In this document: positions 17,019 through 24,863 of the stretch, piece by piece
Numbering within the stretch: position 1 is the stretch's first letter
Layout of the letters: every line of letters begins with the position of its first letter
From: Massilia sp. Bi118
Lineage (GTDB): Bacteria; Pseudomonadota; Gammaproteobacteria; Burkholderiales; Burkholderiaceae_D
Length of the DNA: 64,000 nucleotides
Direction of reading: 5' to 3'
Assembly (NCBI RefSeq): GCF_918697865.1
Contig: NZ_CAKKMV010000005.1
Location: 1-64,000, forward strand
Translations under genes and position numbers: made by a program
The notes under the pieces: generated by a model
Databases searched by the model: none
The model's input: the letters and a program-made list of their open reading frames with translations, nothing else
What the model was told of the DNA's origin: nothing

Positions 17019-17996
17019 ATGCAAAACAGTCTGTTGAAGCCACGTATCATCGACGTCGAGACCCTCGGCGCCGGCCACGCGAAAGTCGTGATGGAGCCGT
17101 TCGAACGTGGTTATGGCCATACGCTGGGCAACGCGCTGCGCCGCGTCCTGCTGTCGTCGATGATCGGCTACGCGCCGACCGAAGTGACGATCGCCGGCGT
17201 CGTGCACGAGTACTCGTCGCTGGACGGCGTGCAGGAAGACGTGGTCGACCTGCTGCTGAACCTGAAGGGCGTCGTGTTCAAGGTGCACAACCGTGACTCC
17301 GTGACCCTGACCCTGAAGAAGGAAGGCGAAGGCCCCGTCCTGGCATCGGACATCGACCTGCCGCATGACGTCGAACTGATCAACCCGGAACACGTGATCG
17401 CTCACCTGACCGCCGGCGGCAAGCTGGACATGCAGATCAAGGTCGAGAAGGGCCGTGGCTATGTGCCGGGCAACGTGCGCCGCCTGTCGGAAGACACCAA
17501 CAAGACCATCGGCCGCATCATCCTGGATGCATCGTTCTCGCCGGTGCGCCGCGTGTCCTACGCCGTGGAATCGGCCCGTGTCGAACAGCGTACCGACCTG
17601 GACAAGCTGATCATCAACATCGAGACCAATGGCGTCATCACCCCGGAAGAGGCGATCCGTCAATCGGCACGCGTGCTGGTCGACCAGCTGAACGTGTTCG
17701 CCGCCCTGGAAGGCACCGAAGCCGCTGCGGAAGCGCCGTCGCGCGCACCGCTGGTCGATCCGATCCTGCTGCGTCCGGTGGACGACCTGGAACTGACCGT
17801 CCGTTCGGCAAACTGCCTGAAGGCCGAGAACATCTACTACATCGGCGACCTGATCCAGCGTTCGGAAAACGAACTGCTGAAGACCCCGAACCTGGGCCGC
17901 AAGTCGCTGAACGAGATCAAGGAAGTCCTGGCTTCCCGTGGTCTGACCCTGGGCATGAAGTTGGAAAACTGGCCGCCCGCAGGTCTGGAAAAGTAA
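17019..17996 (+). CDS. rpoA: DNA-directed RNA polymerase subunit alpha
   Basis: A 325-residue alpha subunit. The N-terminal dimerisation domain ([20 protein letters not shown], residues about 28-47) nucleates core assembly, and the C-terminal domain (about 245-320, with [20 protein letters not shown] and [19 protein letters not shown]) contacts UP elements and activators. Length is normal. Terminator-like hairpins flank the gene on both sides. ATG 17019 is preceded by AAAGGACCTTTC. Confidence 0.98.
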   Translation: MQNSLLKPRIIDVETLGAGHAKVVMEPFERGYGHTLGNALRRVLLSSMIGYAPTEVTIAGVVHEYSSLDGVQEDVVDLLLNLKGVVFKVHNRDSVTLTLKKEGEGPVLASDIDLPHDVELINPEHVIAHLTAGGKLDMQIKVEKGRGYVPGNVRRLSEDTNKTIGRIILDASFSPVRRVSYAVESARVEQRTDLDKLIINIETNGVITPEEAIRQSARVLVDQLNVFAALEGTEAAAEAPSRAPLVDPILLRPVDDLELTVRSANCLKAENIYYIGDLIQRSENELLKTPNLGRKSLNEIKEVLASRGLTLGMKLENWPPAGLEK

Positions 17997-18007
17997 TTTG
18001 CAGTACC

Positions 18008-18034
18008 CGCCCGCGCAATGTTGCGCGGGCGTTT
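18008..18034 (+). terminator. Terminator-like hairpin between rpoA and rplQ
   Basis: Seen: CGCCCGCGCAA (18008-18018) and TTGCGCGGGCG (18021-18031) are perfectly complementary, followed by TTTCATC. It closely resembles the hairpin after rpsD and is probably a partial terminator. rplQ starts 86 bases further on. Confidence 0.7.
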
Positions 18035-18120
18035 CATCTCACTTAGAACCGGTCCGCGGTCATGCATTCGTTTGCATGAACGATCGAAGAACTGGAATTT
18101 AAAACTCGAAAGGATTTACC

Positions 18121-18516
18121 ATGCGTCACCGTCACGGCCTCCGTAAGCTGAACCGTACTTCGTCCCACCGCCTGGCCATGCTGCGCAACATGACCGTTTC
18201 GCTGCTGCGTCACGAAGCGATCAAGACCACCGTTCCGAAAGCAAAGGAACTGCGCAAAGTCGTCGAGCCGATCATCACCCTGGGCAAGAAAGACACCCTG
18301 GCAAACAAGCGTCTGGCCTTCGCCCGCCTGCGCGACCGTGAGATCGTCCAGAAGCTGTTCGCTGACATCGGCCCGCGTTTCGCGAACCGTAATGGCGGCT
18401 ACACCCGTATCCTGAAGATGGGCTTCCGCGTTGGCGACAATGCACCGATGGCCTACGTCGAGCTGACCGACCGTCCGGAAGTCGGCGTCGACGAAAACGC
18501 ACCGACCGCCGAGTAA
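18121..18516 (+). CDS. rplQ: 50S ribosomal protein L17
   Basis: A 131-residue L17 ([40 protein letters not shown]). It sits near the tunnel exit next to L22 and L32. It has a short acidic tail (DENAPTAE) beyond the conserved fold. Last gene of the ribosomal block; a strong terminator follows. Confidence 0.98.
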   Translation: MRHRHGLRKLNRTSSHRLAMLRNMTVSLLRHEAIKTTVPKAKELRKVVEPIITLGKKDTLANKRLAFARLRDREIVQKLFADIGPRFANRNGGYTRILKMGFRVGDNAPMAYVELTDRPEVGVDENAPTAE

Positions 18517-18533
18517 TCGTCAGTCCGCGTATG

Positions 18534-18564
18534 AAAAAACCAGGCTTCGTGCCTGGTTTTTTTT
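18534..18564. terminator. Strong intrinsic terminator after rplQ
   Basis: Seen: AAAAAACCAGGC (18534-18545), loop TTCGT, GCCTGGTTTTTTTT (18551-18564). It would work in both directions and closes the ribosomal block. Confidence 0.93.
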
Positions 18565-18628
18565 CGCCCGTGCATTGGCCGCAAGCCGGGTGTACCATGC
18601 TGCTGCGTTGAACCAACACCTGTTCCCC

Positions 18629-20611
18629 ATGCTCAGATTTCTGCTCTCGCTGTTCGCCAGCCTCGTGCTGCTCGCTCCCGCCCATGCCGAGGACGACTTC
18701 CTGCCGCCCGAACAGGCGTTCAGGCTCTCCGCGCGCATGCTCGACCCGCATACGGCCGAGGTCAGCTATGCGATCGCCGACGGCTACTACATGTACCGCG
18801 AGCGCTTCAAGTTCAGCGCCGCCGGCGCGAAGCTGGGCGAGCCGCAGATCCCGCCCGGCAAAGTGAAATTCGACGAGACCTTCAACAAGGACGTCGAAAC
18901 CTATCACCACAGCGTGGCGATCCGCATTCCGGTGCAAGGGGAGGGGCCGTTCACGCTGAACGTCACCGGCCAGGGCTGCGCGGACAAGGGCTTGTGCTAT
19001 CCGCCGCAGGACGCCAGCGTGCGCCTGGTGGCGGGCGGCGGCGGGGCAGGGCAGTCGCTGCCGCAGACGAGCGTGCCGCCGGGGCAGTCCGGTAGCGGTT
19101 CCCTCGGTTCGACCCCGGCCGCCGAGGGCGCATCCGGCTTCAGGCTGACGCCTTCGTCGACGCCGCCGGCCGCGGTCCAGCTGCCGGCTGGCCGGCAGCC
19201 GGCAGCGGGTGCGCAGCCAGCCGCCGCCGGCGCGGCAACGCCGAGCGCCGAGGCAACGCTCGCCGCCGTCGCACCGGCAAATGTCCCAGCCGCAAGCAAC
19301 GCCGCAACGACCCCGGCGGCCGCGACCACCGTCGCCACCGCCCCCTCCGAACTCTCCGGTATCGCCGCCCTGCTGCAAGGCGGCCGCCTGCTCGCCATTG
19401 TCCCCGCCTTCATCCTGCTGGGGCTGGGCCTGGCCTTCACCCCCTGCGTGCTGCCGATGGTGCCGATCCTGTCGTCGATCATCGTCGGCGAAGGCCAGCA
19501 GACCGGCCGCGGACGCGGTTTCATCCTGTCGCTCTCGTATTCGCTCGGCATGGCGATCGTCTACACCCTGCTGGGTGTGGCCGCCGGCCTGCTCGGCGAG
19601 GGCCTGGCTGCGGCGCTGCAGAACCCCTGGGTGCTGGGCGCCTTCGGCCTCTTGATTGCGGCGATGTCGCTGTCGATGTTCGGCGTGTTTCAGTTGCAGG
19701 TGCCGGCTGCGCTGCAGACGCGCCTGGCCGACGCTTCCGGGCGCCAGGCCTCGGGCAAGCTGGCGGGCGTGTTCGTGATGGGCGCGATCTCGGCATTGAT
19801 TGTCGGCCCCTGCGTGGCCGCGCCGCTGGCCGGCGCCCTGGTCTACATCAGCCAGACCCGTGATGTCCTGATCGGCGGCGCCGCGCTGTTCGCGATGGCG
19901 ATCGGGATGAGCGTGCCGCTGCTGCTGGTGGGCGTCTCGGCCGGCTCGCTGCTGCCGCGCGCCGGCATGTGGATGGAATCGGTGAAGCGCTTCTTTGGCG
20001 TGCTGATGCTGGCGATGGCCTTGTGGATGACGGCGCCGGTGCTCCCGGGCCTGCTGCAGATGCTGCTGTGGGCCGCGCTGCTGCTGGGCTATGGTTTCTA
20101 CCTGCTGCGCGGCAGTGTGAAGCGCCACTGGGCCGGCATGGCCCTGGGCGCGGCCCTGGCAGTGCTGGGTGCGGTCCAATTGGTCGGCCTGGCGAGCGGT
20201 GCGCGCGACCCGCTGGCGCCGCTGGCGCGCTTTACCGGCGGCGCGCCGGCCCAGCAACTGGCCTTCACCCGCATCAAGACCGTCGAGCAGCTCGACCAGG
20301 CGCTGGCCGCGACCAATGGCAAGACCGCCATGCTCGACTTTTATGCCGACTGGTGCGTGTCCTGCAAGGAGATGGAAAAGCTGACCTTCGTCGATCCGGC
20401 GGTCAAGGCGCGGCTGGCGGATACCGTGCTGCTGCAGGTGGACGTAACCGCCAACGATGCGGCGGACCGGGCGATGCTGAAGCGTTTCGGGCTGTTCGGG
20501 CCGCCGGGGATCATCCTGTTCGACCGGAGTGGGCGGGAGATTGCGGATGGGCGGGTGATCGGCTACCAGGATAGTGCAAAGTTCCTGGCTTCATTGGCAA
20601 AGCTTCAGTAA
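18629..20611 (+). CDS. dsbD: Thiol:disulfide interchange protein DsbD
   Basis: A 660-residue protein that moves electrons from cytoplasmic thioredoxin across the inner membrane to periplasmic DsbC and to cytochrome c maturation partners. Signal peptide at residues 1-20 (LRFLLSLFASLVLLAPAHA). The N-terminal alpha domain has the Cys pair GQGCADKGLCYPP. A long Ala/Pro/Thr linker follows. The eight-helix beta domain has Cys in AFTPCVLPMVP and VGPCVAAPL. The C-terminal thioredoxin domain has DWCVSCKEM. The frame is open from a TTG at 18575, but ATG 18629 gives the clean signal peptide. The linker is long for the family. cutA, which often precedes dsbD in Burkholderiales, is absent. Confidence 0.95.
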   Translation: MLRFLLSLFASLVLLAPAHAEDDFLPPEQAFRLSARMLDPHTAEVSYAIADGYYMYRERFKFSAAGAKLGEPQIPPGKVKFDETFNKDVETYHHSVAIRIPVQGEGPFTLNVTGQGCADKGLCYPPQDASVRLVAGGGGAGQSLPQTSVPPGQSGSGSLGSTPAAEGASGFRLTPSSTPPAAVQLPAGRQPAAGAQPAAAGAATPSAEATLAAVAPANVPAASNAATTPAAATTVATAPSELSGIAALLQGGRLLAIVPAFILLGLGLAFTPCVLPMVPILSSIIVGEGQQTGRGRGFILSLSYSLGMAIVYTLLGVAAGLLGEGLAAALQNPWVLGAFGLLIAAMSLSMFGVFQLQVPAALQTRLADASGRQASGKLAGVFVMGAISALIVGPCVAAPLAGALVYISQTRDVLIGGAALFAMAIGMSVPLLLVGVSAGSLLPRAGMWMESVKRFFGVLMLAMALWMTAPVLPGLLQMLLWAALLLGYGFYLLRGSVKRHWAGMALGAALAVLGAVQLVGLASGARDPLAPLARFTGGAPAQQLAFTRIKTVEQLDQALAATNGKTAMLDFYADWCVSCKEMEKLTFVDPAVKARLADTVLLQVDVTANDAADRAMLKRFGLFGPPGIILFDRSGREIADGRVIGYQDSAKFLASLAKLQ

Positions 20612-20623
20612 TACCGCAACAGC

Positions 20624-20720
20624 AGCACGTCATTCCCGCGCAGGCGGGAATCCATACTGAGCTGAACGAAGACGCTCAGCATGGGTTCCCGCTTTCGCGG
20701 GAACGACGTGCTATTTTTAT
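20624..20720. repeat. Palindromic dispersed-repeat element, doubling as terminator
   Basis: Seen: two internal hairpins (TTCCCGC/GCGGGAA twice) lie inside an outer inverted repeat AGCACGTC (20624-20631) / GACGTGCT (20705-20712). TATTTTTAT follows. The core resembles the ATTCCC...GGGAAT (dRS3-like) repeats of betaproteobacteria (recall). It lies between the convergent genes dsbD and the Spy-like gene and probably ends both transcripts. A related half-element is at 44859-44889. Confidence 0.65.
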
Positions 20721-20729
20721 CGGCTAATT

Positions 20730-21278
20730 TTAACCGCGCGCAGTCTCGCCACGCTGCCCGCCATGCTGCCAGCCGCCATGACCACCGCCATGGCGCCCAA
20801 AACGGTGCTGCATGCGCGCCGCCTTCTCGTCGAACACCTTCTTCTGGTCCGGCGACAGCACCGAGTAGAAGCTGTTCAGCGCAGCCAGGCGCTGCTCCAT
20901 GAAGACCGCGCGCTGTTTCCGGCGCTCGATCATCTTCTGTGCACGCTCGGGCGCCGACAGCTTGGCCAGGGCCGCGCGGTCGCCGTGCTGGCGGTCACCG
21001 GCACGGTGTGCCGGCTTCATCGAGGCCACGAAGGCGTTCCAGGCGTTTTCCTGGGCCGGGGTGATCTTCAGCTCGTCGTGCAGTTTTGCCACGCGCTGGG
21101 CGCGCTTCTGTTCGCGTTTGGCGGCAAACTCCGCGTGTCTGGCCTGGCGTTCTTCCTTGCTCAGGTGCGCTTTCGGGTGCGAATCGGGCGCCTGCGATTG
21201 CGCCTGGGCGCCGATCATCGCGCCGCCCAGGGACAGTGCGGCGATGGCGGTAAAAATGGTTTTGCGTAAGGTGTTCAT
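20730..21278 (-). CDS. Spy/CpxP-like periplasmic protein (LTxxQ motif)
   Basis: A 182-residue secreted protein. Signal peptide at 1-26 (IFTAIAALSLGGAMIGAQAQ). The mature part is helical and charged, with two family repeats, ITPAQENAWNAF and LSPDQKKVFDEK, matching the LTxxQ motif of Spy and CpxP. Known: Spy is an ATP-independent periplasmic chaperone, and CpxP restrains the sensor CpxA. The C-terminus is a His/Gly-rich tail (RFGRHGGGHGGWQHGG) that could bind metal. It is transcribed divergently from the two-component system next door, which suggests it is a target or modulator (inference). Confidence 0.8.
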   Translation of the reverse strand: MNTLRKTIFTAIAALSLGGAMIGAQAQSQAPDSHPKAHLSKEERQARHAEFAAKREQKRAQRVAKLHDELKITPAQENAWNAFVASMKPAHRAGDRQHGDRAALAKLSAPERAQKMIERRKQRAVFMEQRLAALNSFYSVLSPDQKKVFDEKAARMQHRFGRHGGGHGGWQHGGQRGETARG

Positions 21279-21404
21279 CTCTTTTTCCTAGTCAGGTTGA
21301 TGTGGCGGCTGCCACGGCTGCGTGCATCATCGTGAGAACATCTCGCTGCACGGTGAGTCCATCTTCGGTGAAAAGTGTAAGTGCAGCGTGTCCGCTGTCT
21401 CGCC

Positions 21405-21455
21405 CTTTGTATCAATTTGTTTCCCTACGCCATCCATATACAAGCCGATACAAAG
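21405..21455. promoter_or_regulatory. Candidate OmpR-type boxes between the Spy-like gene and the response regulator
   Basis: Seen: CTTTGTATC (21405-21413) and GATACAAAG (21447-21455) are perfect inverted copies 33 bases apart. The left copy also begins a tandem pair, TTTGTATCAA then TTTGTTTCCC (21406-21425), at the 10-base spacing OmpR-family dimers use. GATAAT (21483-21488) may be the regulator's -10. Likely an autoregulatory and Spy-like gene control site (inference). Confidence 0.45.
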
Positions 21456-21494
21456 TGGCTGTTCAGGGGACAGTGAAGTCGCGATAATGGTGAC

Positions 21495-22223
21495 ATGGAC
21501 ACTCCATCTACCATTCTGATCGTCGATGACGACCGCGATATCCGCTCGCTGCTGGCCGATTACCTTGAAGCGAACGGCTACCGTGCGCTGGCCGCCGCCG
21601 ACGGCACCGCGATGTGGAAGACGCTGGATGAAGCGCGCCCCGACCTCATCGTGCTCGACCTGAACCTGCCCGGCGACGACGGCCTGACTTTGTGCCGCAA
21701 GCTGCGCGCGACCTCGACCCTGCCGGTGATCATGCTCACGGCCCGCAACGAGCCGCTCGACCGCATCCTCGGCCTCGAGATGGGCGCCGACGACTACCTG
21801 CCGAAGCCCTTCGAGCCGCGCGAACTGCTGGCGCGCATCCGCAGCGTCCTGCGCCGCAGCCATGCGATGCCGCCGAACTCGCAGACCGAGAGCGTGCAGC
21901 AGATGAAATTCTCCGGCTGGACCCTGGACCTGACCGCGCGCCACCTGGTCAATCCGCAGGGCGTGGTCATCATGCTGTCGGGCGCCGAGTTCCGCCTGCT
22001 GCGCGTGTTCCTCGAGCACCCGAACCGCGTGCTGAACCGCGACCAGCTGCTGAACCTGACCCAGGGCCGCGACGCCGATCCCTTCGACCGCTCGATCGAC
22101 ATCCAGATCAGCCGCCTGCGCCAGAAGCTGGGCGAGGATGCGCGCATGCCCCAGATTATCAAGACGGTCCGTAACGGCGGCTACGTGCTGGCCGGACAGG
22201 TGAGCGTGGAGCCCGGCGCGTGA
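21495..22223 (+). CDS. OmpR-family response regulator
   Basis: A 242-residue regulator. The receiver domain has the acidic pair DDD at 11-13, phospho-acceptor D55 in LIVLDLNLPG, a Thr in IMLTARNEP and the Lys in YLPKPFEP. The winged-helix DNA-binding domain covers about 140-235 (RSIDIQISRLRQKLGED, TVRNGGYVLAG). It is translationally coupled to the kinase gene (stop overlaps its GTG). The gene order points to control of the RND pump directly downstream. It resembles OmpR/MtrA-type regulators, but the exact ortholog cannot be fixed. Confidence 0.93.
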   Translation: MDTPSTILIVDDDRDIRSLLADYLEANGYRALAAADGTAMWKTLDEARPDLIVLDLNLPGDDGLTLCRKLRATSTLPVIMLTARNEPLDRILGLEMGADDYLPKPFEPRELLARIRSVLRRSHAMPPNSQTESVQQMKFSGWTLDLTARHLVNPQGVVIMLSGAEFRLLRVFLEHPNRVLNRDQLLNLTQGRDADPFDRSIDIQISRLRQKLGEDARMPQIIKTVRNGGYVLAGQVSVEPGA

Positions 22224-23602
22224 AGGCTTTCTTCGGCTCGATGACGGGCCGCGTGTTCATTACTTTGCTGCTGGGTGTCCTGCTGACCGCCGCGCTGACC
22301 CAGCTGCTGGCGGACGCCGAGCGCCAGCGCGTCATCGACGAATTCCGCGACCTGCACAACCTCGACCGCGCCGAACAGCTGATCATGGCCACCGAGATCG
22401 TCCCCGAATCCGCGCGCAGCGCCTACCTGCAGGTGGCGAACCGTCCCGGCATGCGCCTCGAATCAGTGGCGCCCAGCCTGCCGGCCCTGATGCCGGCGCC
22501 CACCGAATTCACCCAGCTGCTGATCGCACGCATGAACAAGGCGGGCGCCAGCAAGCCTTATCGCCTGCAGTCGCTGGCCGTGCGCCCGGCCGCCTGCGCG
22601 CTGGCGCGCGAGCAGCCGGTGGTGTTCGGCCTGCTGCGCATGAAGTGGCGCGGCACCTGCGAAAGCATCCTGGTGAGCCTGCGCGACGGCACCCCGCTGA
22701 TCCTGTCGGTGCTGCCGCCGCGCTCGGCCACCTCGCCGGAACGCGCCGACTACACCGGCACCATCGCGCTGCTGCTGGTCAGCATCGGCTTCCTGGCCTA
22801 CCTGGTGGCGCGCATGACCATCCGTCCGCTCAAGCAGCTGGCCCAGGCCGCGAAGGACCTCGGCAACGACATCAACCATCCGCCGCTGGACCTGACCGGC
22901 GCCGACGAGATCCGCCAGGCCAGCGCCGCCTTCAATGCGATGCAGGCGCGGATCCGCCAGTACATCTTCCAGCGCACCCAGATGCTGGCTGCGATCACCC
23001 ACGATCTGCAAACCCCGCTGACGCGCCTGCGCCTGCGCCTGGAAAAAGTGAGCGAGCCGGAACTGCAGGGGCGCCTGATCGGCGACCTGTCGGCAATGCA
23101 GGCGATGGTGCGCGAAGGCCTGGACCTGGCGCGCAGCATGGACACCACCGAGACCATGCAGATGATGGATCTCGATTCGCTGCTGGATTCCGTGTGCGCC
23201 GACGCCGCCGACGCCAGCCAGCGCGTGAGCCTGTCCGGCACCGCCAACATGGCGATGCTGGGACGCCCGATGGACCTGCGCCGCTGCCTGGTCAACCTGA
23301 TCGACAACGCCGTCAAGTACGGCCAGTCGGCCAGGGTCACGGTGGACCGCATCAATGGTGCCGCGCGGATCCGCATCCGCGACGCCGGCCCCGGCATCCC
23401 GCAAACCGAGCTGGCGCGCGTCTTCGACCCGTTCTACCGCGTCGAAAGCTCGCGCTCGCGCGAGTCGGGCGGCACCGGCCTCGGACTGACGATCGCCCGC
23501 AACATCGCCGAGCAGCATGGCGGGAGCATCACGCTGGCGAACCATCCGGACGGCGGCCTGGAAGCAACCCTCATGCTGCCGGAGTACTACCCAGGGAAGT
23601 AA
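22220..23602 (+). CDS. Sensor histidine kinase (HAMP, HisKA, HATPase)
   Basis: A 460-residue partner of the preceding regulator. TM1 at about 10-30, a periplasmic sensor of about 145 residues, TM2 at about 180-197, and HAMP (MTIRPLKQLAQAAKDLGNDI). The phospho-acceptor is H261 in AAITHDLQTPLTRLR. The N box (NLIDNAVKYG), G1 (DAGPGIP) and G2 (GGTGLGLTIARNIAEQHGG) are intact. GTG 22220 overlaps the regulator's stop by 4 bases. The periplasmic region (Cys at about 126 and 147, LREQPVVFGLLRMKWRG region) would sense the envelope signal. Architecture is EnvZ-like. Confidence 0.93.
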   Translation: MKAFFGSMTGRVFITLLLGVLLTAALTQLLADAERQRVIDEFRDLHNLDRAEQLIMATEIVPESARSAYLQVANRPGMRLESVAPSLPALMPAPTEFTQLLIARMNKAGASKPYRLQSLAVRPAACALAREQPVVFGLLRMKWRGTCESILVSLRDGTPLILSVLPPRSATSPERADYTGTIALLLVSIGFLAYLVARMTIRPLKQLAQAAKDLGNDINHPPLDLTGADEIRQASAAFNAMQARIRQYIFQRTQMLAAITHDLQTPLTRLRLRLEKVSEPELQGRLIGDLSAMQAMVREGLDLARSMDTTETMQMMDLDSLLDSVCADAADASQRVSLSGTANMAMLGRPMDLRRCLVNLIDNAVKYGQSARVTVDRINGAARIRIRDAGPGIPQTELARVFDPFYRVESSRSRESGGTGLGLTIARNIAEQHGGSITLANHPDGGLEATLMLPEYYPGK

Positions 23603-23708
23603 TGCCGCGGTCATTCCGATGTGCGAAAATCGCCGCGGAGGCTTCCCAAGCATCCTCATCGAACATTATAAAAACGAAGCCGCCGGCATAGGCGGCACAG
23701 GGAGTGGA

Positions 23709-24863
23709 ATGAAAAAGCATCATCTCGGCGCCATCGCCGCCGCCGTCATCGTCATTGCCGGCGCGACCGGCTGCAGCCAGGAAAAAGAAGGCGCGAACGC
23801 CGGTGCCGCCGGCGCCAAGGGCAAGGGCGGCCAGCCGCCGGCCGTCGTCAATGTAGTGGCGCCGCAACGCCGCGACGTGCCGGTGGTCCAGCAGGCCAAC
23901 GGCACCGTCACGCCGATCCGCACCGTCGACCTGCACCCGCAGACCACGGCCACCATCCGCCAGGTCCACATCAAGGAAGGCCAGTTCGTGAAGGCCGGCG
24001 AGCTGCTGTTCTCGCTCGACGACCGCGCCGACCGCGCCAACCAGGACAAGGCCCAGGCCCAGGTCGAACGCGACCGCGCGCAGGTGGCCGACCTCGAGCG
24101 CCAGCTCAAGCGCAGCCAGGAGCTGGTGGCCCAGAAGTTCATCGCCCAGAGCGCCGTGGACACGCTGAAGGCCCAGGTCGACCAGGCCAGGGCCACCTTG
24201 CAGGCCGATACCGCGGCGGCGCGCGCGGCCGGCGTCAGCACCAGCTATACCTCCATCCGTGCGCCGATGTCCGGCCGCGTCGGCGGCATCGCGGTCTACC
24301 CGGGCAGCCTGGTGCAGCCGGCGACTTCGCTCACCACCATCACCCAGCTCGACCCGATCACGATCGCCTTCACGCTGCCGGAGTCGAGCCTGCCCGGCCT
24401 GCTGGCGGCGCAAAAGCGCGGCAAGATCGAGGTCGAGGCAAGCCCGGGCGCCGGCATGGCGCCGGTCACCGGCACCCTCAGCTTCATCGACAACACCGTC
24501 GACCCGGCCGCCGGCACCATCAAGGTCAAGGCCGAATTCGCCAACCGCGACACCACGCTGTGGCCGGGCCAGTACGTCGGCACGAAAGTGACGGTGCAGA
24601 CCATCAAGGACGCCGTGGTGGTGCCGCAGAACGCGATCATCACGAATGCCCAGGGCACTTTCGTCTACGTGCTGAATCCTGACCATTCGGCAAAACAAGT
24701 GCCGGTGCAGCGCCTGTACGGCGCCGGCACCGATGCCGCGGTCAGCGGCCTGACCGGCAGCGAGCAGATCATCACCGAGGGCAAGCAGAACGTCCGCCCG
24801 GGTAACAAGGTGCGCCTGGCGTCCGACATGGACAAGGGCGGCAAAAAAGGTGGTCCCGCATGA
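23709..24863 (+). CDS. RND efflux periplasmic adaptor lipoprotein (MdtA/AcrA-like)
   Basis: A 384-residue membrane fusion protein that links an inner membrane RND pump to an outer membrane channel. Lipoprotein signal with Cys22 in IVIAGATGCSQ. A lipoyl half-motif (TVDLHPQTTATIRQVHIKEG) and coiled-coil hairpin (residues about 95-160, RDRAQVADLERQLKRSQEL) precede the second lipoyl half (TSIRAPMSGRVGGIAVYPG) and beta-barrel. The frame is open much further upstream, but ATG 23709 after GGGAGTGGA gives the lipobox. Its stop overlaps the pump gene by 4 bases. Confidence 0.92.
   Translation: MKKHHLGAIAAAVIVIAGATGCSQEKEGANAGAAGAKGKGGQPPAVVNVVAPQRRDVPVVQQANGTVTPIRTVDLHPQTTATIRQVHIKEGQFVKAGELLFSLDDRADRANQDKAQAQVERDRAQVADLERQLKRSQELVAQKFIAQSAVDTLKAQVDQARATLQADTAAARAAGVSTSYTSIRAPMSGRVGGIAVYPGSLVQPATSLTTITQLDPITIAFTLPESSLPGLLAAQKRGKIEVEASPGAGMAPVTGTLSFIDNTVDPAAGTIKVKAEFANRDTTLWPGQYVGTKVTVQTIKDAVVVPQNAIITNAQGTFVYVLNPDHSAKQVPVQRLYGAGTDAAVSGLTGSEQIITEGKQNVRPGNKVRLASDMDKGGKKGGPA

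Noticed and set aside
18275..20257. A 660-codon frame antisense to rplQ and dsbD
   Set aside because: It crosses a strong terminator and consists of Arg/His/Gln-rich low-complexity sequence; dsbD on the other strand has all catalytic Cys pairs.
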